Origin: Clostridiaceae bacterium
GTDB lineage: Bacteria > Bacillota > Clostridia > Saccharofermentanales > DTU023
Length of the DNA stretch: 10,628 nt
Assembly (NCBI GenBank): GCA_012511735.1
Contig: JAAZFK010000299.1
Span: forward strand, 1-10,628
Direction of reading: 5' to 3'
Shown: positions 1 through 6,477 of the stretch, piece after piece
Layout: each line of letters opens with the position of its first letter
Numbering within the stretch: position 1 is the stretch's first letter
The notes under the pieces: model-generated
Told to the model about the DNA's origin: nothing
What the model saw: only the letters and a program-made list of their open reading frames with translations
The model's database searches: none
Translations under genes and position numbers: made by a program

Positions 1-153
1 GGTATGGATCTTGGTGCCCACATTGCCGGTGGTGGCGACGTTCATGTATACCTTGTGACCTTCCTTGACGTAGCGGATCAAGGTCCCGGCGCACTGGATA
101 TCAATGTCGTCGGGGTGGGCCGCTGCGGCCAATACGGTGAGTTTTCTTTCCAT
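1..153 (-). CDS. PIG-L/LmbE-family deacetylase, second tandem copy (partial, cut by window edge)
   Basis: Only the first 51 codons are in the window; the gene continues beyond position 1. The start is the ATG at 151-153, preceded by an AAGGAG ribosome site. The visible protein carries the AHPDD motif at residues 12-16, the zinc-binding and catalytic signature of PIG-L/LmbE enzymes, which remove N-acetyl groups from glucosamine-type sugars (as in mycothiol and bacillithiol synthesis). It matches the N-terminus of the neighbouring copy at 252-998 at 47 of 51 residues; the DNA is about 86% identical with mostly silent changes. The two are therefore tandem paralogues, probably co-transcribed, with 98 bp and a perfect hairpin between them. 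The truncation is an artefact of the window edge, not evidence of a pseudogene. The substrate is unknown. Confidence 0.85.
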   Translation of the reverse strand, partial: MERKLTVLAAAAHPDDIDIQCAGTLIRYVKEGHKVYMNVATTGNVGTKIHT

Positions 154-187
154 TTTTGTCTCCTTGTCCTTCATTTCTCCAAAGAGA

Positions 188-221
188 TGATCGACAACCG
201 CAGTGTTGCGGTTGTCGATCA
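188..221. other. Perfect 15-bp inverted repeat between the two deacetylase genes
   Basis: Arms at 188-202 and 207-221 pair without mismatch around a GTGT loop. The hairpin sits after the stop codon of the deacetylase at 252-998 and upstream of the SD site of the copy starting at 153. On the minus-strand transcript the stem is followed by a pyrimidine stretch (TCTCTTT) rather than a clean T-run. Partial termination, an mRNA-stabilising stem or a processing site all fit better than a strong terminator. Confidence 0.6.
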
Positions 222-251
222 CGCTGTTCACATCATGTGCCGGAGCCAGGC

Positions 252-998
252 TTATCTCGGGCCGAACTGAACCGGCGGCAGCAAACGATAGGCCTTGTGA
301 TTGGGCCAGGTTTGAGCGACCCGGAAGGCCTCTGCGTACCTGCAACCGGACTGGAAGCCTCTCAGCTTATTCACTATTTCAATGTATTCGAAATAGTCTT
401 TGACGCCGAACTGCTTTTCCAGGTAATCGCCGTGCTGACTTTCATGCTGGCTGAAAGCCAATACCTTTTGCTCATATTCTTCAGAAATATCAACATAATG
501 ATCCGGCGGGGCGACCCGATGCGTGCCCATGGTGTCAAAGAAGAAGACGGTCGGGATTTTCGCGATGGGCGGATATTTACATTCGGGAATGTTGGCGACA
601 CTGGCCCAGATGGCAGCACGATAAACGAGTTCACCCACGTTCGAGTGGTCATGAACGTAATCTTCCTTGTCGTGGGTCAGAATGACATCCGGATTGGTCT
701 GCCGGATCAGATCAACGTAACGGATCCAACGCTCGTGGTTCAGCCACACATCCGCATCCTTGAGATCCCAGTGAATGAGTTCCGCGCCGATGATCTCGGC
801 CGATCGCTTTGCCTCTTCAGCCCGGATCGCTTCGATCTCTTCCATGGTGTGGATCTTGGTGCCCACATTGCCGGTGGTGGCAATGTTCATGTACACTTTG
901 TGGCCTTCCTTGACGTAGCGGATTAAAGTTCCGGCACACTGAAAGTCAAGGTCATCAGGGTGGGCTGCTGCCGCTAATACAGTGAGTTTCTTTTCCAT
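252..998 (-). CDS. PIG-L/LmbE-family zinc-dependent N-deacetylase
   Basis: A full-length 248-residue protein, a normal size for bacterial LmbE/BshB enzymes. These cytoplasmic Zn enzymes hydrolyse the N-acetyl group of GlcNAc conjugates. AHPDD lies at residues 12-16 (H13 and D16 predicted zinc ligands, D15 the general base). A second acidic/His cluster, HDKEDYVHDH at 109-118, supplies the third ligand, probably H118. Near the C-terminus GCRYAEAF (218-225) resembles the conserved YAEAF segment of BshB-type deacetylases. The start is the ATG at 996-998, five bases after a strong AAGGAGG (1004-1010). It lies 110 bp downstream of the UlaE-type epimerase gene and upstream of a near-identical second copy. 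Family assignment is secure. The substrate is not: an N-acetylated sugar or cyclitol imported or made by this cluster is an inference. Confidence 0.9.
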   Translation of the reverse strand: MEKKLTVLAAAAHPDDLDFQCAGTLIRYVKEGHKVYMNIATTGNVGTKIHTMEEIEAIRAEEAKRSAEIIGAELIHWDLKDADVWLNHERWIRYVDLIRQTNPDVILTHDKEDYVHDHSNVGELVYRAAIWASVANIPECKYPPIAKIPTVFFFDTMGTHRVAPPDHYVDISEEYEQKVLAFSQHESQHGDYLEKQFGVKDYFEYIEIVNKLRGFQSGCRYAEAFRVAQTWPNHKAYRLLPPVQFGPR

Positions 999-1077
999 CT
1001 TAGCCTCCTTAAGCTATCGCACTGGACGAACCAAAAATCTTGAGATTGGCTTGCTGAAAATACAGTTATGTCAATCC

Positions 1078-1106
1078 AGATTAACTACCAATACTCTCTA
1101 GTCCAA
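1078..1106 (-). promoter_or_regulatory. Possible internal promoter before the deacetylase pair
   Basis: Read on the minus strand, TTGGAC (1101-1106) and TAATCT (1078-1083) are separated by 17 bp, a reasonable sigma70-like arrangement. The 110-bp gap between the epimerase stop and the deacetylase start is the largest in the minus-strand operon, which leaves room for a separate promoter. The match is moderate, and read-through from upstream is just as likely. Confidence 0.3.
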
Positions 1107-1108
1107 CT

Positions 1109-1966
1109 CTAATCGCCCCAAGCCTCTTTCATCCATCGGTCCAGGACTACCCTGGCTTGGACGATCGAATCCAGGGGGTCTTGCGCTTCGCCGAAATCTG
1201 CCCACATTTCCATCAGGATCGGGCCCGCGTATCCGGCCTTGGCCAACTGCTGAAAAGATTCCCGGATCGGCACCGTCCCGGCACCAAGCGGTACACCACG
1301 CAGTTCTCCCGGCCGGGTGTCCTTCACGTGCACTCCGACCAGGTGTCCCTCCGTCAGCTTGAGCTGCTCGAGCGGGTCATAACCAAAGGCTTTCATGTTG
1401 CCAACATCCGGATAGATCTGGAACCAGGGTGAGTTGAATTCGTTTACAAAGGACATGGCTTTCTCAGCGGAGTTGACCAGATCCGTGTCAACATTTTCCA
1501 AAGCTAGAATAACGCCGGCGGCGCTTGCCCAATCGAGGCCCGTGCGCAAGCCTTCCCGGAACCGGCGATGTGTGTTTTCGTCGCTTGGTTCATAGAAAGC
1601 ATCATAACCCATGACCTGGATCACACGGACGCCTAAATCGACCGCCAGCTTGATGACCTTGCCAAGAATCTCGAGCCCTTGCTTTCGGGTTTCGTCTGAC
1701 GCGCTGCCAAGCGGGTATTTCCGATGAGCGCTGAGCCCAATGGCCCATATGCCAACGCCGGTATCGTGGATGAGCTGGCGCAAATGTCCCCGTTCCTCAG
1801 CTGACCAGTCCAGCCGACTGAGCCGTCCCGCGCTTTCATCAATGGACATTTCTACGAAATCGTAGCCTGCTTCTTTCGCTCCCCGCAGAATTTGTTCCCA
1901 TGTATATTCGGAAGGAAAGGCTTTCTCATAAATCCCAAGGGGATTCTTTCTCTTGTAAGCTGTCAT
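1109..1966 (-). CDS. ulaE: L-xylulose-5-phosphate 3-epimerase (L-ribulose-5-phosphate 3-epimerase), UlaE/SgbU family
   Basis: A 285-residue TIM-barrel protein that follows E. coli UlaE closely along its length. Recognisable blocks include PLGIYEKA (9-16), FVEMS.DE (37-44), RLSRLDWS (48-55), LSAHR..PLGS (78-88), GLEI (97-100), NPWFQ-type SPWFQIYPDVGN (179-190), VHVKDTRPG (212-220) and the EMW near 253. The four metal ligands known in UlaE are present at equivalent places: E157, D187, H213 and E253. The enzyme interconverts L-xylulose 5-phosphate and L-ribulose 5-phosphate in L-ascorbate, L-lyxose or L-xylulose use. The start ATG lies 3 bp after the stop of the AraD-like gene, with a GAAGG site inside that gene, so translation is probably coupled. 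A relative acting on a similar ketose phosphate cannot be excluded. Confidence 0.88.
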   Translation of the reverse strand: MTAYKRKNPLGIYEKAFPSEYTWEQILRGAKEAGYDFVEMSIDESAGRLSRLDWSAEERGHLRQLIHDTGVGIWAIGLSAHRKYPLGSASDETRKQGLEILGKVIKLAVDLGVRVIQVMGYDAFYEPSDENTHRRFREGLRTGLDWASAAGVILALENVDTDLVNSAEKAMSFVNEFNSPWFQIYPDVGNMKAFGYDPLEQLKLTEGHLVGVHVKDTRPGELRGVPLGAGTVPIRESFQQLAKAGYAGPILMEMWADFGEAQDPLDSIVQARVVLDRWMKEAWGD

Positions 1967-1969
1967 GCG

Positions 1970-2623
1970 TTAACCTTCGCTCGGTTTTTGTCCATACCGT
2001 GTCTGATAGATGTTTTGGAACTCACTGATCTGTTCGTCTGTAAGCACATTCGGAGCGCCATGGAGCATGGCGAAGTGAGCGATCTTTGCCAGGTCTTCAA
2101 CTTCAACCGCGTCAATCGTCGCCTGCCACACTGTCGAAGCCATCGTATAAACGCCATGATTCTTCATGATGATGGCCGCGTTGTTGCCAATCTTCGCGAC
2201 AATTTCCGAACCAATGTCTTCTCCGCCGACCGCAGCATATTCGCCAATCGGAACCTCACCACCGAGCAGGGCGGCAGAGGTCATGACCGCGGGTATCGGC
2301 CTGCCGAGCACCGCGAATATGCAGGCGTAAGGTGAGTGGGTGTGAACGATCCCATTGATGTCAGGACGGTGCTCATAAAGGTATAAGTGTGTGGCTGTAT
2401 CACTTGAGGGCCTGAGAGTGCCTTCCAGAATATTGCCCTTGCTGTCCATCACCAACAGGTCATTGGGTGTGAGCAGGTCATAACGGAAACCAGTCGGTTT
2501 GATGACGATATGGCCGGTTTTGGGGTCCCGCCCGCTCACAGTACCGCTGTGCATGGTGACCAGACGGTTTTTGGGCAGTTCCATGAGTGATTCATAGACT
2601 TCTTGTTTCAGTTCTTTAAGCAT
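1970..2623 (-). CDS. Class II aldolase/AraD-family protein (4-epimerase or aldolase)
   Basis: A 217-residue cytoplasmic metal-dependent enzyme of the class II aldolase/adducin fold. The first half resembles AraD/UlaF L-ribulose-5-phosphate 4-epimerase: LPKNRLVT (16-23), IKPTG (41-45), PSSDT with metal-region D75, and HTH at 94-96. A further metal His is H156 in KNHG, and the C-terminus has the YGQ (210-212) that carries the catalytic Tyr in AraD. The loop after IPA (110-112) reads like L-fuculose-phosphate aldolase, with AA..GG..P..EYA..G, and the position of AraD catalytic Asp120 is Leu119. Its neighbour UlaE argues for the 4-epimerase step to D-xylulose 5-phosphate; the residues argue for retro-aldol cleavage. 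The start at 2623 follows a GAGGA site. It lies 41 bp after the SDR gene and 3 bp before ulaE. Confidence 0.85.
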   Translation of the reverse strand: MLKELKQEVYESLMELPKNRLVTMHSGTVSGRDPKTGHIVIKPTGFRYDLLTPNDLLVMDSKGNILEGTLRPSSDTATHLYLYEHRPDINGIVHTHSPYACIFAVLGRPIPAVMTSAALLGGEVPIGEYAAVGGEDIGSEIVAKIGNNAAIIMKNHGVYTMASTVWQATIDAVEVEDLAKIAHFAMLHGAPNVLTDEQISEFQNIYQTRYGQKPSEG

Positions 2624-2664
2624 TATTGTTTTCCTCTCTTGATCAGGTTATCAAACAGTATTTT

Positions 2665-3498
2665 TTATCTGACGAATCCGCCCGCGCCGCCACCATCAAT
2701 CACAAGCGCGGCACCGGTCATTTTCGCTGACCGGTCGCTGGCCAGGAATACCGCCAGCTCCGCGATCTCAGTGGGGTCGATGACGACGCCCAAGGCGTTG
2801 TGCTTTTTATAATCCTCTTCCAAAAGATCGGAGTCAAATCCATGGAGATTGGCTCTGGCTTCTCTCATCTCCTTGGTCCACAGCTCACTGCCGCCAAACA
2901 CCGCTCCAGGCAGAATGCTGTTGGCGCGGATTTTGTGCTTGCCGAATTCATTGGCAATGGTACGCGCCATGTGCAGGGTTGCCGCTTTTGATGAGTTGTA
3001 CGCAAGGAAGTGCCTGCTGGGTTTGAGCGCGTCATCACTGTTCATGTAGACCAAGGCTCCGCCATCTCCCTGCTCCATGAATACCTTGATCGCCTCACGT
3101 GAAACCAGGAAACTGCCGGTGCAGTTGACCGCCATGGTCCAATTCCACTGTTCCAGGGTACATTGTTCTGAAGGAACACTTACTGCGACTCCGGCATTGT
3201 TGACCGCGACATCCAGTCTCCCAAAGTGCTCAACGATAACTTTGACCGCGTTGATGACGTCCGCTTCTTTTGTAATGTCGCAGGGGACCGCCAGTAATTT
3301 GGCGTCGGGGTCCAGCTCATACAACTCTTCAACGGCGAGATTCATTTTTTCAACATTAAAGTCGACCAATGCGACACTCGCTTTTTCCTCAACATATTTT
3401 CTCGCGATCGCCAGACCTATCCCGGTCGCGGCTCCCGTAATTAAGGTAATCTTACCTTCGAGCTCGTAGACTCGCTTGTCCTTTTGATTTGATTCCAT
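2665..3498 (-). CDS. Short-chain dehydrogenase/reductase (SDR), RhaD-type dehydrogenase-domain-like
   Basis: A 277-residue classical SDR. It shows the TGAATGIG nucleotide loop (21-28), an acidic D47 after beta-2 that favours NAD(H), NNAG (100-103), the catalytic Ser near 154 (MNSDD), YNSSK with Y167 and K171, and a final FLASDRSAKMTGA..IDGG segment (251-270). The C-terminal third (GGSELW, the AR.A..G block, LLEEDYKKHN, the terminal GGFVR) resembles the dehydrogenase half of bifunctional rhamnulose-1-phosphate aldolase/lactaldehyde dehydrogenase proteins, as I remember that family. The adjacent class II aldolase-like gene makes this notable. It probably oxidises an aldehyde or a sugar alcohol; the substrate is not determined. 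The start at 3498 follows an AGAGGAAA site within a long purine-rich leader. The gene begins 63 bp after the regulator gene and is likely co-transcribed with it. Confidence 0.88.
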   Translation of the reverse strand: MESNQKDKRVYELEGKITLITGAATGIGLAIARKYVEEKASVALVDFNVEKMNLAVEELYELDPDAKLLAVPCDITKEADVINAVKVIVEHFGRLDVAVNNAGVAVSVPSEQCTLEQWNWTMAVNCTGSFLVSREAIKVFMEQGDGGALVYMNSDDALKPSRHFLAYNSSKAATLHMARTIANEFGKHKIRANSILPGAVFGGSELWTKEMREARANLHGFDSDLLEEDYKKHNALGVVIDPTEIAELAVFLASDRSAKMTGAALVIDGGGAGGFVR

Positions 3499-3561
3499 TG
3501 ATCGTTTCCTCTTTCTTTCTTTTTCTTTTCTTATTTTGATGTACTTGATTGTTGAGCCGGG

Positions 3562-4368
3562 TTACCGCTGGACTTGGTTGGATCTGAAAATTTGAAACCT
3601 GAAAGCGTCGGCAACATAATATTCATCGGAAAATGCGACAGGCTCGCCGTTATTGTCATAATCAACCTGCTCAAGATGCAGGAGGTTGCTTCCCTCACGA
3701 AGCTGAAGTCGATCCGCAATGTACTGCTCAGCCGAAAGCGGTCGTATCCAGGCGATCCCATGATGGATGGCCAAGTTCATATGAAGTCTGAAAAATTCAT
3801 AAATGGACTGTTGATTTCGGACATAGGCTTCCAGCTCATCGATCAGGGTTTGACCATTCGGCAGATCAAATAGTTTCAGGGGAATGACATCAACGGTGAA
3901 TACGACCCGTTTCTCATCCGCCAGCCGCACGCGTTCAATAACCAGGGTCGGCGCATCGGCCTCCAGCAGCAGATGTGAACAGATGCGTTCGCTGGCAGGC
4001 CGGGTTGTGATAAGGATTTCACTTGTGCCCGGTTCCAGGCCGGCCGATCTGATCAGCTGGGTGACCCCTGAATTCAAATTGAGATTGTTGTAGGTGGGAG
4101 GATCCTTGGCGACAAAGGTACCCACGCCCCAAATCCGGTTAATAAAGCCACTTTGCTCCAAAGTTGACAGAGCTGATCTGACTGTCGAGCGGCTGATATC
4201 AAGGTAGGCCGATAAATCGGGTTCGTTTGGCAATTGACTTTCCGGCGGCAGATGTCCGTCCATGATCAGCTGGCGCAAAAACTCAGCCACCTTGTGGTTC
4301 AGCAATCTACCTTCAACAGCATCTTTATCCCAAGTGGAAAAAGCTTTCTGCAACTCTAAGAGGTCCAT
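3562..4368 (-). CDS. GntR-family transcriptional regulator with UTRA effector domain (HutC subfamily)
   Basis: A 268-residue regulator, normal for HutC-type GntR proteins. A winged helix-turn-helix spans about residues 24-88 (LPNEPDLSAYLDISRSTVRS around 46-65, then GVGTFVA at 81-87). A UTRA ligand-binding domain follows from about 105 to 262, ending with the typical FSDEYYVADAFRFQIF. An upstream in-frame ATG at 4413 is possible, but the ATG at 4366-4368 is preferred: it has AAGGA five to six bases ahead, and the upstream start would fall before the predicted transcription start. UTRA domains usually bind phosphorylated sugars or related metabolites and relieve repression. The gene heads the minus-strand operon and lies opposite the aminotransferase gene, so it probably controls both directions and itself. 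The ligand is unknown. Confidence 0.92.
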   Translation of the reverse strand: MDLLELQKAFSTWDKDAVEGRLLNHKVAEFLRQLIMDGHLPPESQLPNEPDLSAYLDISRSTVRSALSTLEQSGFINRIWGVGTFVAKDPPTYNNLNLNSGVTQLIRSAGLEPGTSEILITTRPASERICSHLLLEADAPTLVIERVRLADEKRVVFTVDVIPLKLFDLPNGQTLIDELEAYVRNQQSIYEFFRLHMNLAIHHGIAWIRPLSAEQYIADRLQLREGSNLLHLEQVDYDNNGEPVAFSDEYYVADAFRFQIFRSNQVQR

Positions 4369-4387
4369 AATATTCCTTCTAGAAGTC

Positions 4388-4403
4388 TGACATCTCGTGA
4401 CAT
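4388..4403. repeat. TGACAT direct repeat in the regulator leader
   Basis: Two copies of TGACAT (4388-4393 and 4398-4403) lie 10 bp apart, one helical turn, just downstream of the regulator's -10 box and overlapping its likely transcription start. The spacing and place suit an autoregulatory operator, but a six-base repeat can arise by chance. Confidence 0.3.
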
Positions 4404-4432
4404 ATATTATCATCCATCGTTTGTATTGTCAA
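4404..4432 (-). promoter_or_regulatory. Sigma70-like promoter of the regulator and minus-strand operon
   Basis: On the minus strand a perfect TTGACA (4427-4432) and TAATAT (4404-4409, five of six consensus) are separated by exactly 17 bp. The predicted start is near 4397, giving a leader of about 30 bases before the ATG at 4368. This is the best promoter in the window and probably drives the regulator, SDR, aldolase, epimerase and deacetylase genes. Confidence 0.75.
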
Positions 4433-4452
4433 TTTAAACTGGCTTATTTATC

Positions 4453-4475
4453 GCCCATTTATGCGTATTATGGGC
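4453..4475. promoter_or_regulatory. Inverted repeat GCCCAT-N11-ATGGGC, candidate operator
   Basis: Perfect 6-bp arms (4453-4458 and 4470-4475) flank 11 bp. The element lies upstream of both promoters, 21 bp from the regulator's -35 and 46 bp from the aminotransferase -35. Its place between divergent promoters makes a regulator-binding site plausible. No known consensus was recognised. Confidence 0.4.
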
Positions 4476-4520
4476 TATTTCCATATTTATTGACGGATAC
4501 GGTCCATCCCGCGCGCTTGC

Positions 4521-4549
4521 TTGACTTTTCAGTTGTTTTATTTTAGCAT
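4521..4549 (+). promoter_or_regulatory. Sigma70-like promoter of the aminotransferase-VOC operon
   Basis: TTGACT (4521-4526) and TAGCAT (4544-4549) are separated by 17 bp, five and four of six consensus bases respectively. Transcription would start near 4556, about 42 bases before the ATG at 4598, which has AAAAGGAG seven bases ahead. The weaker -10 suits a regulated promoter. Confidence 0.6.
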
Positions 4550-4555
4550 ACAACT
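4531..4555. promoter_or_regulatory. Inverted repeat AGTTGT-N13-ACAACT spanning the -10 region
   Basis: Perfect 6-bp arms at 4531-4536 and 4550-4555 enclose the spacer and -10 box of the plus-strand promoter. A protein bound here would block RNA polymerase, so it is a candidate operator. It does not share sequence with the GCCCAT repeat at 4453-4475, so two different binding proteins or coincidence are possible. Confidence 0.4.
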
Positions 4556-4597
4556 AACTGGCAAAATGAGATCAGACAAAATAAAAAGGAGTATGTC

Positions 4598-5917
4598 ATG
4601 GAAAAACTTGCAATTGACGGTGGTACCCCAGTCAGAACGAAAGGACCTATCGTAGAGACGGATTACTACACCGACGACGAGCTCAATGAAGTCATTGAGG
4701 TGATGAAGACTGCCCGTGTCCGCAGAGGCTCCGTCACAGTCGAGTATGAAAAGTTGATCGCGGAGAAATTGGGCGTTAAGCACGCCATCGCGGTCACCAG
4801 CGGAACCACAACCCTCCACATCGCCCTTGCCGCTTTCGGCATCGGTCCTGGAGATGAGGTCATTGTGTCACCTTACACCTTTGTGGCCTCCAACACCTGC
4901 GTGCTTGAGCAGAACGCGATTCCCATTTTCGCGGATATTGACCCGGTCACCTTGTTGCTTGACCCCGCCGACATCGAGCGGAAGATCACGCCGCGTACAA
5001 AAGCGATTATCCCGGTTTCAATCACAGGCACACCTGACAACATTGAAGCCATCATGGACATTGCTGAAAAGCATAACCTCTACGTTCTGGAAGATGCCGC
5101 GCAGTCGCTCGGAGCAAAATACACGGGACGCTACGAAGGCAAATATGTCGGCACCGTTGGCCACGTTGGCTCTTTCAGCACCGTCACCGGCAAGATCCTG
5201 TCAACGGGTGAGGGCGGCTTTGTCGTCACCAACGATGACGAGCTCTACGAGAAAATGTGGGGATTCATGGACTTCGGAAGAAAGAAGTCATTGGGCGCAG
5301 CTTCCAAGTATCACTGGGAACTGCCCATCACCAACTACCGAATCACTGAGCTTCAGTCAGCCATTGGAATCCATCAGATCAAGCGTATGGATTTCCTCAA
5401 TGAGAAGAGACTCGAGAACGCTGCGTATCTTGATGAGAAGCTGAAGGGCATTCCAGGCATTACCCTGCCCACAGGGGTACCTTATGGAGACCGCGTCTAT
5501 TTCTACTATGTCGTACGTCTTGATCCGGAAGTACTCGGCGCCGATATGATTGACTTCTCGGTCGCCCTGGCATCAGAAGGAACCTACAACATCAACTACC
5601 TCTCAACAACCCGCATGATGATTGCCCAGCATCTCCAGCCTGTGTTCCTTAACAAGGCCGGCTACGGCGGCACCAAGTGCCCGTTCGAATGCCCGCTCTA
5701 TGAAGGCAAGGTTGAGTACTACGAGGGTCAGTGCCCGGTCGCTGAGAAGGCCGTCCAAGAGGTCTTCTGGCTGGCCAGTGTCCACCCCTTGCTCGAGAAG
5801 GAAGATCTGGACGATATTGCCAACGCAGTGAGAAAAGTTGCCCTGGCCTTCATCGACAAGAAAGAAAAGGGAATCCCCATCAACTACGCGTCCGAAGAAA
5901 TTCGCGCGATTGTGTAA
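4598..5917 (+). CDS. DegT/DnrJ/EryC1/StrS-family PLP-dependent aminotransferase
   Basis: A 439-residue fold-type I aminotransferase of the sugar/cyclitol class. The N-terminal LAIDGGTPVR (4-13) is typical of the StsC/AHBA-synthase-like branch. SGTTTLH (68-74) binds phosphate, EDAAQS (165-170) supplies the Asp (D166) that contacts the PLP ring nitrogen, and the Schiff-base lysine is K199 five residues before GEGG (204-207). A cysteine-containing C-terminal stretch, CPFECP to GQCPVAE (361-383), is characteristic of this branch. Such enzymes transfer an amino group between glutamate or glutamine and a keto-sugar or keto-cyclitol, usually in biosynthesis. Here it is divergent from a GntR regulator and next to sugar-catabolic genes, so it may work in the deaminating direction. 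It is 20 bp upstream of the VOC gene. The substrate is unknown. Confidence 0.92.
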   Translation: MEKLAIDGGTPVRTKGPIVETDYYTDDELNEVIEVMKTARVRRGSVTVEYEKLIAEKLGVKHAIAVTSGTTTLHIALAAFGIGPGDEVIVSPYTFVASNTCVLEQNAIPIFADIDPVTLLLDPADIERKITPRTKAIIPVSITGTPDNIEAIMDIAEKHNLYVLEDAAQSLGAKYTGRYEGKYVGTVGHVGSFSTVTGKILSTGEGGFVVTNDDELYEKMWGFMDFGRKKSLGAASKYHWELPITNYRITELQSAIGIHQIKRMDFLNEKRLENAAYLDEKLKGIPGITLPTGVPYGDRVYFYYVVRLDPEVLGADMIDFSVALASEGTYNINYLSTTRMMIAQHLQPVFLNKAGYGGTKCPFECPLYEGKVEYYEGQCPVAEKAVQEVFWLASVHPLLEKEDLDDIANAVRKVALAFIDKKEKGIPINYASEEIRAIV

Positions 5918-5937
5918 GGGATGAGAAGGACTATTAA

Positions 5938-6465
5938 ATGAGTAATCTTTCACCTTTAGTTAATGACGCTAAACTGGACCAGATCGGCATTGTCGTGCAC
6001 GATGCCGTCAAGTTCAGTGAAGAACTGACCAGGCTATTCGGGATCGGTCCTTTCCGTATCATGGAATGGCCGGTCGAAGGAGTCGAACCTGAGGCGACCT
6101 ACCATGGTGAACCGGGTTCATTCCGCCTGCTGCTCGCCTTCGCAACATTTGGACACATTCAGATCGAAATTGTACAACCGCTTGAAGGTCAGAACATCTA
6201 CAGTGATTATCTGCGTGATCACGGTCCCGGATTGCATCACTTCCGTCTGACGGTTCCCGACTATGAGGGGGCTCTGCAAGCTTTGACTGATGATGGCATT
6301 AAGAACATCGCCAGTGGTACAGGTGTTCATGTTGGTTCCAGATGGACCTATTTTGACACCACCCCCAATCTTGAGGGTGTGACTGTTGAAATCAGGAAAC
6401 AGCTAGGTGGACCCGACGGCCACGGCCAGTGGGTTGAATCAGTTCAAACTGAAGAAGATAAGTAA
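5938..6465 (+). CDS. VOC-superfamily (glyoxalase-fold) protein
   Basis: A 175-residue protein with paired beta-alpha-beta-beta-beta modules like methylmalonyl-CoA epimerase and Glyoxalase_4 proteins. The pattern includes LDQIGIVVHD (13-22), LFGIGPF (33-39), IQIEIVQPLEG (74-84), GLHHFRL (98-104) and VTVEI (148-152). By comparison with methylmalonyl-CoA epimerase the predicted metal ligands are Q15 (normally His), E77, H101 and E151. Members catalyse epimerisation, isomerisation, ring opening or dioxygenation by metal-assisted enolate chemistry. The start ATG at 5938 follows AGAAGGA and lies 20 bp after the aminotransferase stop, so the two are co-transcribed and probably act on the same molecule, for example a keto-sugar formed by transamination. 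No signal peptide. The exact reaction cannot be read from the sequence. Confidence 0.85.
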   Translation: MSNLSPLVNDAKLDQIGIVVHDAVKFSEELTRLFGIGPFRIMEWPVEGVEPEATYHGEPGSFRLLLAFATFGHIQIEIVQPLEGQNIYSDYLRDHGPGLHHFRLTVPDYEGALQALTDDGIKNIASGTGVHVGSRWTYFDTTPNLEGVTVEIRKQLGGPDGHGQWVESVQTEEDK

Positions 6466-6477
6466 ACCGAACGGGTA

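Noticed and set aside
1..153. Left deacetylase as a truncated pseudogene
   Set aside because: The frame is open to the window edge with a good start and ribosome site; truncation is caused by the window limit.
156..926. Long plus-strand open frame (256 codons) opposite the deacetylase
   Set aside because: It is the antisense shadow of the PIG-L gene at 252-998, has no recognisable motif, and crosses the hairpin and two intergenic boundaries without a ribosome site.
3499..3561. Purine-rich tract before the SDR gene as a possible promoter or terminator
   Set aside because: On the minus strand it is an A/G-rich leader ending in the SD site. No stem or promoter boxes are visible, so it is best read as an unstructured translation-friendly leader.
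4369..4413. Longer regulator start at 4413
   Set aside because: The extra 15 residues have no family counterpart, the start would lie upstream of the predicted transcription start near 4397, and the ATG at 4368 has a good SD site.
4827..5444. 205-codon open frame in the +3 frame inside the aminotransferase gene
   Set aside because: The aminotransferase frame carries all family motifs across this region; the alternative frame is Ser/Arg/Pro-rich without any motif.
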